A stretch of 6,015 nucleotides of DNA, taken from Spirosoma sp. (lineage in GTDB: Bacteria > Bacteroidota > Bacteroidia > Cytophagales > Spirosomataceae). Position numbers and translations under genes: made by a program. The stretch spans positions 1-6,015 of the forward strand of contig JAQBNX010000447.1 in the NCBI GenBank assembly GCA_028288385.1. The letters run 5' to 3'. Within the stretch, counting starts at the first letter, position 1. The number at the start of each line of letters is the position of its first letter. Of this stretch, positions 1-5,655 are shown piece by piece. The notes beneath the pieces were generated by a model. That model was not told the DNA's origin. It saw nothing but the letters and a program-made list of their open reading frames with translations, and ran no database searches.

Positions 1-1
1 T

Positions 2-409
2 GCTAACAGTGGGTCGAATATCGGATACTATTCGTCTCCCAGTCAGAACAGCCGAGGTTCTTATTACTACGACAATAGTGCCAGCAGCAACGGGCGTTCG
101 AGCGCTGCAACGCAAGCACCTTCATATAATAGTGGCAATTCTTCAGGGGATTACTACGCTCGCCCTCGTCAAAACAGCCGTGGCAGCACCTACACACCTG
201 GTGATGGCGGTCAAAGCAGCGGTGGACGGGGTAGCTATAATCAACCAAGCTATAGCCAACCCAGCTATCAGCAGCCATCCTACCAAAGTCAGAGCCGTGG
301 TAACTACAGCCAGCCGTCGCAACCGACTTACAGTGCACCGGCCCAGAGTGCTCCTTCATCAGGCGGTGGCGGTTACTCTGGCGGGGGCCACTCACGGGGG
401 CCACGCTAA
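2..409 (+). CDS. 3' end of a Tyr/Ser/Gly/Gln-rich low-complexity protein (5' truncated)
   Basis: I do not recognise this gene and assign no function. Reading frame 2 is open from the window edge to a TAA at 407-409, giving the last 135 residues of a protein whose start lies outside. The composition is extreme: 16 Tyr, very many Ser, Gly, Gln, Asn and Pro, one Ile, and no Leu, Val, Phe, Met, Trp, Cys, Lys or Glu. It holds SYxQP pentapeptides (fragment residues 78-92), two QNSRGS copies (15-20 and 57-62), further SRG/GRG motifs, and a Gly-rich end closing in SRGPR. That patterning and the terminator right after the stop argue that this frame is real, although ATG-started frames overlap it on both strands. 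Such a segment is probably disordered. It may be the tail of a secreted or surface protein; the missing N-terminus would decide. Confidence 0.75.
   Translation, partial: ANSGSNIGYYSSPSQNSRGSYYYDNSASSNGRSSAATQAPSYNSGNSSGDYYARPRQNSRGSTYTPGDGGQSSGGRGSYNQPSYSQPSYQQPSYQSQSRGNYSQPSQPTYSAPAQSAPSSGGGGYSGGGHSRGPR
233..286 (+). repeat. Tandem 15-nt coding repeat (SYxQP)
   Basis: Three consecutive in-frame 15-nt units of the form AGC-TAT-nnn-CAR-CCn start at 233, 248 and 263 and encode SYNQP, SYSQP and SYQQP. A partial fourth unit (SYQ) starts at 278. Third-codon-position differences show the copies are diverging at the DNA level while the peptide pattern holds. Confidence 0.8.
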
Positions 410-436
410 GACTCGATATTGATTTTTGTTGAAATT

Positions 437-473
437 AAATCCCGCCGATCATGACAATCGGCGGGATTTTTTG
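437..473 (+). terminator. Rho-independent terminator after the low-complexity gene
   Basis: A perfect 13-bp stem (437-449 with 457-469, core ATCCCGCCGAT) encloses a 7-nt loop and runs into six T residues (467-472). It lies 27 nt after the stop codon of the upstream gene and separates it from the porin gene. The A run on the left arm could let it work weakly in the other direction too. Confidence 0.9.
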
Positions 474-556
474 TTCTAGTCAGTGGGTGCATTTAAACGG
501 TTCATGAAGGAAAATGTCTCACTGAGAGAACGCACCTTTTACTACTTACTCACACA

Positions 557-2116
557 ATGAACAAACGCATTCTATTAACCGCAGGTCTGCTGACGACGGC
601 TGCGGTTACCTATGGGCAATATGCCGGTGATGCTTTCCGCTACTCAGACCAGATGATCAATGGAACGGCCCGGTTCCAGGGTTTGGGTGGTAATCATGCC
701 GCGCTGGGGGGCGATGCCAGCAACGCGTTTGGCAACCCGGCCGGTTTAGGATTTTATAATCGCTCAGAATTGAGCATCAGCCCCTCGTTACGGCTGACTA
801 ACGTAGATGGTGATTTCCTGGGACAAAGGACCAATGCGAATAGGTCGCAGGTGAACATTGGGCAGGCATCTCTCATTTTCGCGGGTAATCCCCAGAATAA
901 TACACGGCTCCGTCGAACGGTATTCGGCATTACGTATTCGCAACAGAGCAATTTTTCCAATGAGTTTGTTCTGAACGGGACTAACAACAGGAGTTCGCTA
1001 GCTGATAGCTACGTTGCTAGTGTGAACAGCTTCAACGTACCATCGGGTCAGCTTGATCAGGATTATACGCCCCCATCAGGGAATCAGACGGTTGGCACCG
1101 CCGGTACGCTGGAAGCGGCTGCTTACCAGTTATACCTGGTGAACCCAACCCAGGAGAACGGCACTTCGTATTTTCGCTACGACCGGGGTGTGCCTGCCGC
1201 CCAGCAGGCCAGTTATCGATCCACTGGGGCACAATCGCAGTGGGGACTCTCCTATGCCGGTAATTTGGGTGATAAATTTTACCTGGGCGGTACGCTTAAC
1301 TTTACCCGTACCCGCTTTGATTATACGCAGGTTTTCTCGGAAACGTATCTGGGAGGAAGAATTCTCCGTGGCTTCGATGAAACTTCATCTTATACGGTCC
1401 GCGGAAACGGGGTTAGTCTGTTGCTAGGTACAATCTATAAGCCTACTCCGAACATACAGATTGGCGCAACCATTGCTACGCCTACCTTTTCGTCCCTCAA
1501 AGAAACGTTTAACCAGTCGCTGTCAATCGACCCAATTGGCATACCACAGGCAAACGGGTCGTTTCTGGTTCCTGATGTTCGCCGGGTAGATGTTGACCCG
1601 AACGACTTCGATTTTCGCGTTACTACCCCGCTGCGGGCTTCGGGTGGCCTTACGTACCTATTTGGCACCAGTGGCTTTATAACCGGTACGGTTGAGTATG
1701 TTGGATATGCAGGTATGCGCGTTAATACTAGTTATAGCCAGAATGCCGCCGACAACCAGGCGTTTCAGCAGAGCAACCGAACCGAGATACAACGCACCTA
1801 CAAAAACGCAGTGAATATGCGGGTTGGTGGTGAATTCCGGGCGGGTTTGTTCCGTGCCCGTGCCGGAGTAGCTTATCAACCCAGTGCTTATAAAGAAAAT
1901 CTGGATGGTCTGACAGCCGCCGACCGTCAGCGGCTGCTTTATACAGGTGGCATTGGTATTCGTAATCAGCGCTTCTTTGCCGACATTGCTGGTGTAGTTA
2001 CCTCGTTCAAATCAGCCTACACTCCCTACACTCTGAACGACCCGCGTGATTATGGGTCAGGGCTTCTTAGCAACCGCACCACGAATCTGACGTTGTCAAT
2101 AGGGGTTTTCTTCTAA
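557..2116 (+). CDS. Outer membrane beta-barrel protein, OmpP1/FadL/TodX family
   Basis: A 519-residue protein with a clear signal peptide: residues 2-4 are basic, 5-17 hydrophobic, with likely cleavage after Gly20, leaving Gln21. The mature N-terminus carries the family's opening pattern: DAFRYS (25-30), GTARFQGLGG (36-45), ALGGD (49-53) and NPAGLGFY (60-67). NPAG is the recognisable FadL-family signature. The rest alternates polar and hydrophobic residues with many Tyr, Asn and Gly, as in transmembrane beta-strands, and ends in an aromatic terminal strand (TLSIGVFF). FadL-type channels carry hydrophobic compounds across the outer membrane; Bacteroidota members are often labelled 'hemin receptor', which the sequence does not support by itself. 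The substrate is unknown. It appears monocistronic, bounded by terminators on both sides. The start is fixed by the signal peptide; no Shine-Dalgarno sequence precedes it. Confidence 0.88.
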   Translation: MNKRILLTAGLLTTAAVTYGQYAGDAFRYSDQMINGTARFQGLGGNHAALGGDASNAFGNPAGLGFYNRSELSISPSLRLTNVDGDFLGQRTNANRSQVNIGQASLIFAGNPQNNTRLRRTVFGITYSQQSNFSNEFVLNGTNNRSSLADSYVASVNSFNVPSGQLDQDYTPPSGNQTVGTAGTLEAAAYQLYLVNPTQENGTSYFRYDRGVPAAQQASYRSTGAQSQWGLSYAGNLGDKFYLGGTLNFTRTRFDYTQVFSETYLGGRILRGFDETSSYTVRGNGVSLLLGTIYKPTPNIQIGATIATPTFSSLKETFNQSLSIDPIGIPQANGSFLVPDVRRVDVDPNDFDFRVTTPLRASGGLTYLFGTSGFITGTVEYVGYAGMRVNTSYSQNAADNQAFQQSNRTEIQRTYKNAVNMRVGGEFRAGLFRARAGVAYQPSAYKENLDGLTAADRQRLLYTGGIGIRNQRFFADIAGVVTSFKSAYTPYTLNDPRDYGSGLLSNRTTNLTLSIGVFF

Positions 2117-2133
2117 TTGCATGCGCTACAAAG

Positions 2134-2168
2134 TAACAAAAGACCGGCCCCGGACCGGTCTTTTGTTA
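2134..2168. terminator. Bidirectional terminator between convergent genes
   Basis: A 14-bp stem (2134-2147 with 2155-2168) has a GC-rich core (GACCGG/CCGGTC), a 7-nt loop, an A-rich left flank and a T-rich right flank. Read on + it ends the porin transcript 18 nt after its stop; read on - it begins 6 nt beyond the aroK stop. The A/T symmetry means one hairpin can serve both genes. Confidence 0.88.
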
Positions 2169-2173
2169 TATCC

Positions 2174-2680
2174 CTATAACCACTCTCCTACCTGCGAAAG
2201 CACGTCGTTTTCGTTCGTTTCACCCCGGATTGTAATGGTAGCCTGGCTGTAGAATGGCAACCGGCTCTCGTAACGCTGCTGCAGTTCACGTAGCAAATCT
2301 GGGTTGTTGGGGCGGTAGAGTGGCCGGTCATGCTGGGCGTGCGCCAGCATTCGTGTATGCAACACCTCTATAGGTACGTCTAAAAAAACAGAGATGCCCG
2401 TAGCGTTAATGTAAGCCATGTTATCGTGAAAGCAGGGCATACCGCCCCCCGTCGATATAACCAGACTCTCGCCCGGCCGGATGGTGCGCAACACCCGTCG
2501 TTCAGCCTCCCGAAAATAGTCCTCGCCCTTCTGGGCAAACAGCTCGGCAATAGGCCGTCCTTCTTCTCGCACAATCATCCGGTCCGTATCCACAAACCGA
2601 TAATGTAGCAGGCGGGCCATTCGCTTGCCCAGGGTACTTTTACCAGACGAAGGCATGCCAATGAGGTAGATATTTTTCAT
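2174..2680 (-). CDS. aroK: Shikimate kinase (EC 2.7.1.71)
   Basis: Phosphorylates the 3-hydroxyl of shikimate with ATP in the cytoplasm, in the chorismate pathway. At 168 residues it has the usual family length. Visible elements in order: P-loop GMPSSGKST (8-16), with Lys14 as the ATP-binding lysine; DTD (31-33), where Asp33 matches the shikimate-binding Asp; Arg57 in YFREAE, the shikimate-binding Arg; the STGGG Walker-B-like glycine loop (76-80); LID-region Arg119 in HDRPLY; and RLPFY (140-144), matching the conserved R-P-Y segment. The second P-loop Gly found in many shikimate kinases (GxxGxGK) is Ser11 here, but the GxxxxGKS/T minimum is intact. Gluconate kinase-like relatives are unlikely because the shikimate-contact residues are all present. 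It is the last gene of the probable minus-strand operon, 57 nt after the DoxX/MauE gene, and ends at the bidirectional terminator. Confidence 0.93.
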   Translation of the reverse strand: MKNIYLIGMPSSGKSTLGKRMARLLHYRFVDTDRMIVREEGRPIAELFAQKGEDYFREAERRVLRTIRPGESLVISTGGGMPCFHDNMAYINATGISVFLDVPIEVLHTRMLAHAQHDRPLYRPNNPDLLRELQQRYESRLPFYSQATITIRGETNENDVLSQVGEWL

Positions 2681-2737
2681 TTTCCAGGAGTGAACGAATA
2701 AAAATCCCTGTGATAGAGCAATTAACTCGTTCTTCCT

Positions 2738-3886
2738 TTACCCCTTCACTCGATTAAGAACTTCTGCCGCGTTGGGCGTGGTGTTGAAATGCCATTTACC
2801 CCGCACTATGCCATCTTTGAGCAACCACGTACCAGGATTGGAGCGCATGATGGTTTTCAGTACCGTTGCATCCACTTTGTAGTATTTCAGGTCGAGTTGG
2901 TACTGCGTACGGAAGGCGTTGATTGCATCGTCACTAACTGACGTTAGCATATAGGTCTCTACCGGCGAGCCCTGCAAATCCCGGACCAGTGATCGAAGCG
3001 CTGGAATACTACCCGCATCAATGTCATCCGTGCGTTTAATGATCAAAAAGAGTTTGTTGCCTTTAAAAGTTTCCTGCGTAAAGTCACCACCAAGGTTATC
3101 ATTCCAGACCCGGTAATCCGTTATTTTAGGTTTGGCACTTTCATTGACCAGCACCATTTCCTTGAATTTATAAGTTGTATCGGTAGGGTACTGTTCAAAC
3201 GTAGCTGTCTCTCCGTTTTTCTCCATTACGTACTTATAGCGCAGCGGCTCCGACGGTTTCATCTGGGCCGGAACGCTCTTACCGACCGCATAAGGCAACA
3301 GGTCGAGCGGTGGCAGAAACTCAATGGCGTAAATACCAAGTCCCAGTGTTAGTACCGTTGTCAGAGCAACAAGCCATCCGGTCTTACGAGGTTTAATGCG
3401 GTTGCGGTGGCCAATAATGAACAGAATCAATATAGTAAGCACTACGTCCTTATAAAATGAGGTCCAGGGCTTCAGTTTGATAGCATCTCCGAAACAGCCA
3501 CAATCCGTTACGCGGTTAAAATACGCTGAATAGAACGTTAGAAAGGTAAAGAAAGCGATCAGGAAAAAGAGCAGCCAGGTCGTGACTTTGGGCTTATACG
3601 AAACCATCAGTGCCACCCCCAGTATAATCTCGGCGGCACAGAACAGCACCGACATCGTTAGCGTGAAAGGCACCAGTGCCATAAAAAAATTATGCAGCGG
3701 GGTAATATCCTGGGCAAATACCTCAAAGTATTCTTCGAACTTGATCTGGGTTCCAACCGGATCGTTGAGTTTAATCAGCCCCGAAAATATAAAGATGGTG
3801 CCGACCAGAAAGCGGGCAATCCGGGCCGCCCAGAGCATAGCAGGCGTACCGGTTTTTACTTTTGGCTGCGTAGTAACTGGGTTCAT
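2738..3886 (-). CDS. BT_3928-like inner membrane protein: DoxX/MauE domain plus cysteine-free thioredoxin-fold-like C-terminus
   Basis: A 382-residue protein. After a short polar N-terminus there are about five hydrophobic segments (roughly 19-38, 66-95, 103-123, 146-159, 171-190). FSGLIKLNDP (34-43) and DCGCFGD (128-134) followed by WTSFYKDVVL (141-150) are typical of DoxX/MauE membrane proteins, a family tied to periplasmic redox and disulfide chemistry. After PYAVGKSVP (198-206) comes a soluble domain of about 175 residues. NPGTWLLKDG (near the C-terminus) resembles the cis-Pro strand of thioredoxin folds, yet the domain has no cysteine at all, so it lacks CxxC. The only cysteines are 83, 129 and 131. 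I infer a membrane protein with a pseudo-thioredoxin or binding domain; the biochemical role is unknown. It lies between the DUF1599 gene (63 nt upstream) and aroK (57 nt downstream), all on the same strand. Confidence 0.8.
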   Translation of the reverse strand: MNPVTTQPKVKTGTPAMLWAARIARFLVGTIFIFSGLIKLNDPVGTQIKFEEYFEVFAQDITPLHNFFMALVPFTLTMSVLFCAAEIILGVALMVSYKPKVTTWLLFFLIAFFTFLTFYSAYFNRVTDCGCFGDAIKLKPWTSFYKDVVLTILILFIIGHRNRIKPRKTGWLVALTTVLTLGLGIYAIEFLPPLDLLPYAVGKSVPAQMKPSEPLRYKYVMEKNGETATFEQYPTDTTYKFKEMVLVNESAKPKITDYRVWNDNLGGDFTQETFKGNKLFLIIKRTDDIDAGSIPALRSLVRDLQGSPVETYMLTSVSDDAINAFRTQYQLDLKYYKVDATVLKTIMRSNPGTWLLKDGIVRGKWHFNTTPNAAEVLNRVKG

Positions 3887-3949
3887 GCGTAGTGCGTACA
3901 GACAGCGTGACTGCCCACTTTGTTTATTTTAACGGACAGAGCATCCACG

Positions 3950-4555
3950 TTATTTAATTAAACCGCTAAGGCTAGCCGTATTACTTTTTATCAGGCAAAA
4001 AACGGCGTAGTTGATCATATCCATGTAATTAGCCTCTACGCCTTCCGACACCAATGTAGTGCCCTGGTTATCCTCAATTTGTTTGGTACGCAGGAGTTTC
4101 ATCAGGATGATATCAGTCATGGAACTCACACGCATGTCGCGCCAGGCTTCGCCATAATCATGGTTTTTGGCAAAGAGAAGTTCCATGACCTGGCCCACCT
4201 GACCATCGTAGAGGTGTTCGAGTTCGTCGGTTGGAATATCCATCCGGGCCGCTCCTGCATCGGTTGACGTACCAGTGCTGTTTGGGTCTGCATGGGGTGT
4301 CTGCAAATGGATTTGAATTAGGGCCATCACGCAGTAGTTGATAATCCCAACAAACTCCGGCTCAATGCCTTCGCCCACCTTACTGACGCCCGTTTCCTGT
4401 AACGTTCGGATGCGCTGGGCTTTAATAAAGATTTGATCAGTAATGCTGGGCAGGCGCAGAATGCGCCAAGCGGTACCGTAGTCCTTGTTTTTTTTGAGGA
4501 ACAGTTCCTTGCAGCGTTGGATAATCTGCCGATATTCGGTTTCCGTATGACTCAT
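3950..4555 (-). CDS. DUF1599 family protein with two tandem domain copies
   Basis: A 201-residue cytoplasmic protein with no signal peptide or membrane segment. It consists of two copies of one module. Copy 1 (about 12-82) has KNKDYGTAWR (22-31), TDQIFIKAQR (39-48), EGIE (62-65) and INYCVMALI (72-80). Copy 2 (about 120-191) has KNHDYGEAWR (130-139), TDIILMKLLR (147-156), EGVE (171-174) and INYAVFCLI (181-189). A polar linker (about 84-110) joins them. The KN-DYG-AW and INY patterns fit DUF1599 (PF07659), which I recall being discussed as a nucleotide-modification-associated domain; no activity is established by the sequence. It is probably the first gene of the operon with the DoxX/MauE protein and aroK, and is divergent from folP, 81 nt away. 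The start follows an A-rich stretch (AAAAAAGA) with no clear Shine-Dalgarno. Confidence 0.82.
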   Translation of the reverse strand: MSHTETEYRQIIQRCKELFLKKNKDYGTAWRILRLPSITDQIFIKAQRIRTLQETGVSKVGEGIEPEFVGIINYCVMALIQIHLQTPHADPNSTGTSTDAGAARMDIPTDELEHLYDGQVGQVMELLFAKNHDYGEAWRDMRVSSMTDIILMKLLRTKQIEDNQGTTLVSEGVEANYMDMINYAVFCLIKSNTASLSGLIK

Positions 4556-4636
4556 TCTTTTTTGAGTTTGTGGGGTACCCCGCCGGGAATTGGTGGTTTC
4601 TGAGCTAACCGCCTACAACAAACCACAAACTGTACA
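4556..4636. promoter_or_regulatory. Divergent intergenic region with palindrome and inverted repeats
   Basis: These 81 nt must hold the promoters or leaders of both folP (+) and the DUF1599 gene (-). They contain the perfect 10-bp palindrome GGGGTACCCC (4572-4581) and the 8-bp inverted pair GTTTGTGG (4566-4573) and CCACAAAC (4623-4630). A further GTGGTTT (4593-4599) is complementary to AAACCAC (4620-4626). I found no convincing TAnnTTTG -7 box on either strand, so exact promoters cannot be placed. An operator or a leader hairpin is possible but unproven. Confidence 0.4.
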
Positions 4637-5485
4637 ATGCCGAAAGTTACGAAAAAAACACTGAACTGCCGGGGCCGCCTGGTCGATTTGACCGTACCTG
4701 CCGTTATGGGCATTTTGAACGTAACGCCGGATTCGTTCTTTACCGGTAGCCGCATTGCTACCGACAAAGTGGTCGAAAGGGCCCAAAAAATGCTGTCAGA
4801 CGGGGCAACATTTCTAGATGTCGGTGGCTACTCAACCCGGCCCGGCGCGGCCCAAGTTAGCCCTTCCGAAGAAGTTGACCGGGTCGTACCCGTTATCGAA
4901 ACCATACTGACTCATTTTCCCCATTCCTTAATTTCCATTGATACGTTCCGGGCTTCAGTAGCGAAGCAGGCCGTTGGCGTAGGCGCCTGTCTGATCAACG
5001 ATGTATCGGGTGGCACCCTCGACCCGGCTATGTTTACGACCGTTGCTCAATTGACCGACGTGCCCTATGTGTTGATGCACCTGCGTGGCACCCCCCAAAC
5101 CATGCAGTCTAAGGCAACCTACACGAACGTAGTGACAGAGGTCATTGACGAACTAGCTATCCAACTGGCCAAATTACGTTCATTGGGCGTTCACGATGTG
5201 CTCCTGGACCCTGGTTTTGGCTTTGCGAAGACTCCAGCGCAAAATTTTAAGTTGTTGAGTCAACTAGATGCTTTTCGCCTGTTTGATGAACCTATTCTAA
5301 TTGGTCTTTCACGCAAGACAACCATCTGGAAAACGCTGGGTATCACGGCCGAAGAAGCCCTTAATGGCACCACTGTATTGAACACAATTGCCATCCTGAA
5401 AGGGGCATTTGTGTTGCGGGTGCACGATGTCCGAGAAGCCGTTGAAGCGGTAAAATTGACCCAGCAGTTAACTTTTTTTAAGTAA
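4637..5485 (+). CDS. folP: Dihydropteroate synthase (EC 2.5.1.15)
   Basis: Condenses 6-hydroxymethyl-dihydropterin diphosphate with p-aminobenzoate to give dihydropteroate in folate synthesis; it is the sulfonamide target. The 282 residues match the family's usual length and TIM-barrel motif order: MGILNVTPDSF (24-34, Asn28 for Mg/diphosphate), DVGGYSTRPGA (61-71), SIDTF (100-104), INDVSGG (120-126), MHLRGTPQTMQ (147-157), DPGFGFAKT (191-199), GLSRKT (223-228, Lys227) and RVHDV (261-265, Arg261 and His263). Residues equivalent to E. coli Asn22, Asp56, Asp96, Asn115, Asp185, Lys221, Arg255 and His257 are all present. Tyr65 replaces the Glu of GGESTRPG, and Thr228 replaces the Ser of GLSRKS. 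The TRPG loop has no insertion of the kind seen in some sulfonamide-resistant variants. It is divergent from the DUF1599 operon and followed by tRNA-Lys after 54 nt with no terminator between, so readthrough into the tRNA is possible. Confidence 0.96.
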   Translation: MPKVTKKTLNCRGRLVDLTVPAVMGILNVTPDSFFTGSRIATDKVVERAQKMLSDGATFLDVGGYSTRPGAAQVSPSEEVDRVVPVIETILTHFPHSLISIDTFRASVAKQAVGVGACLINDVSGGTLDPAMFTTVAQLTDVPYVLMHLRGTPQTMQSKATYTNVVTEVIDELAIQLAKLRSLGVHDVLLDPGFGFAKTPAQNFKLLSQLDAFRLFDEPILIGLSRKTTIWKTLGITAEEALNGTTVLNTIAILKGAFVLRVHDVREAVEAVKLTQQLTFFK

Positions 5486-5488
5486 CCT

Positions 5489-5520
5489 GTTGCGATTATA
5501 TAAAGTAAACTCTACTTTTG
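5489..5520 (+). promoter_or_regulatory. Promoter of the tRNA-Lys gene, Bacteroidota type
   Basis: A -33 element GTTG (5489-5492) and an exact TAnnTTTG -7 element (TACTTTTG, 5513-5520) are separated by 20 nt, which fits the known Bacteroidota sigma-factor consensus spacing. Transcription would begin a few bases downstream, leaving only a short leader before the tRNA at 5540. It lies directly after the folP stop codon. Confidence 0.72.
5498..5520 (+). repeat. Upstream copy of a 23-25 nt near-repeat (partner at 5808-5832)
   Basis: ATATA-AAGTAAACTC-TACTTTT-G here matches ATATAG-AAGTAAACTC-ACTTTTTT-G at 5808-5832 except for a few single-base insertions or deletions. Both share the uninterrupted 10-mer AAGTAAACTC. 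The first copy contains the -7 box of the tRNA promoter. The two copies flank the tRNA and its terminator in the same orientation. Confidence 0.6.
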
Positions 5521-5539
5521 CATTCCCAAATCGGGAAAC

Positions 5540-5615
5540 GATCTGGTAGCTCAGCTGGTAGAGCAATACACTTTTAATGTATGGGTCCTGGGTTCGAATC
5601 CCAGCCGGATCACCA
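5540..5615 (+). tRNA. tRNA-Lys (anticodon UUU)
   Basis: A complete 76-nt cloverleaf. The acceptor stem is GATCTGG/CCGGATC (5540-5546 with 5605-5611, one G-U pair). The D stem is GCTC/GAGC (5549-5552 with 5561-5564). The anticodon stem ATACA/TGTAT (5566-5570 with 5578-5582) surrounds the loop CTTTTAA, with anticodon TTT at 5573-5575. The variable loop has five bases, and the T arm is CTGGG-TTCGAAT-CCCAG (5588-5604). The discriminator base is A5612, and CCA is encoded at 5613-5615. It reads AAA/AAG lysine codons. It has its own promoter and terminator. Confidence 0.97.
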
Positions 5616-5654
5616 AACAAAGAAAGCCACTCACGTGAGTGGCTTTCTTTGTTT
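5615..5654 (+). terminator. Perfect 40-nt palindromic terminator of tRNA-Lys
   Basis: Bases 5615-5634 are the exact reverse complement of 5635-5654 (centre CTCACGTGAG), so the RNA can form a stem of about 18 bp closed by a 4-nt loop. The right arm ends in TTTCTTTGTTTT. The first base of the palindrome is the last A of the tRNA's CCA. The matching A-rich left arm would let it act in both directions. Confidence 0.88.
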
Positions 5655-5655
5655 T

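Noticed and set aside
3..404. A 133-codon open frame on the minus strand over the same region.
   Set aside because: Its many Cys and His residues are produced by the antisense of Ser/Gly/Tyr-rich codons; no protein-like domain pattern is present.
9..422. A 137-codon ATG-started open frame on + over the low-complexity region.
   Set aside because: It is a shadow of the real frame-2 gene ending at 409. Repeats, composition bias and terminator placement all favour frame 2.
467..501. TTTTTTG (467-473) followed 20 nt later by TAAACGGT as a promoter for the porin gene.
   Set aside because: The -7 box lacks the TTTG half, and the -33 box would be the T tract of the preceding terminator; the match is too weak to annotate.
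2688..2751. 7-bp inverted pair GAGTGAA / TTCACTC between aroK and the DoxX/MauE gene.
   Set aside because: The arms are short and 50 nt apart with no T tract; chance occurrence is likely, and an internal terminator is not supported.
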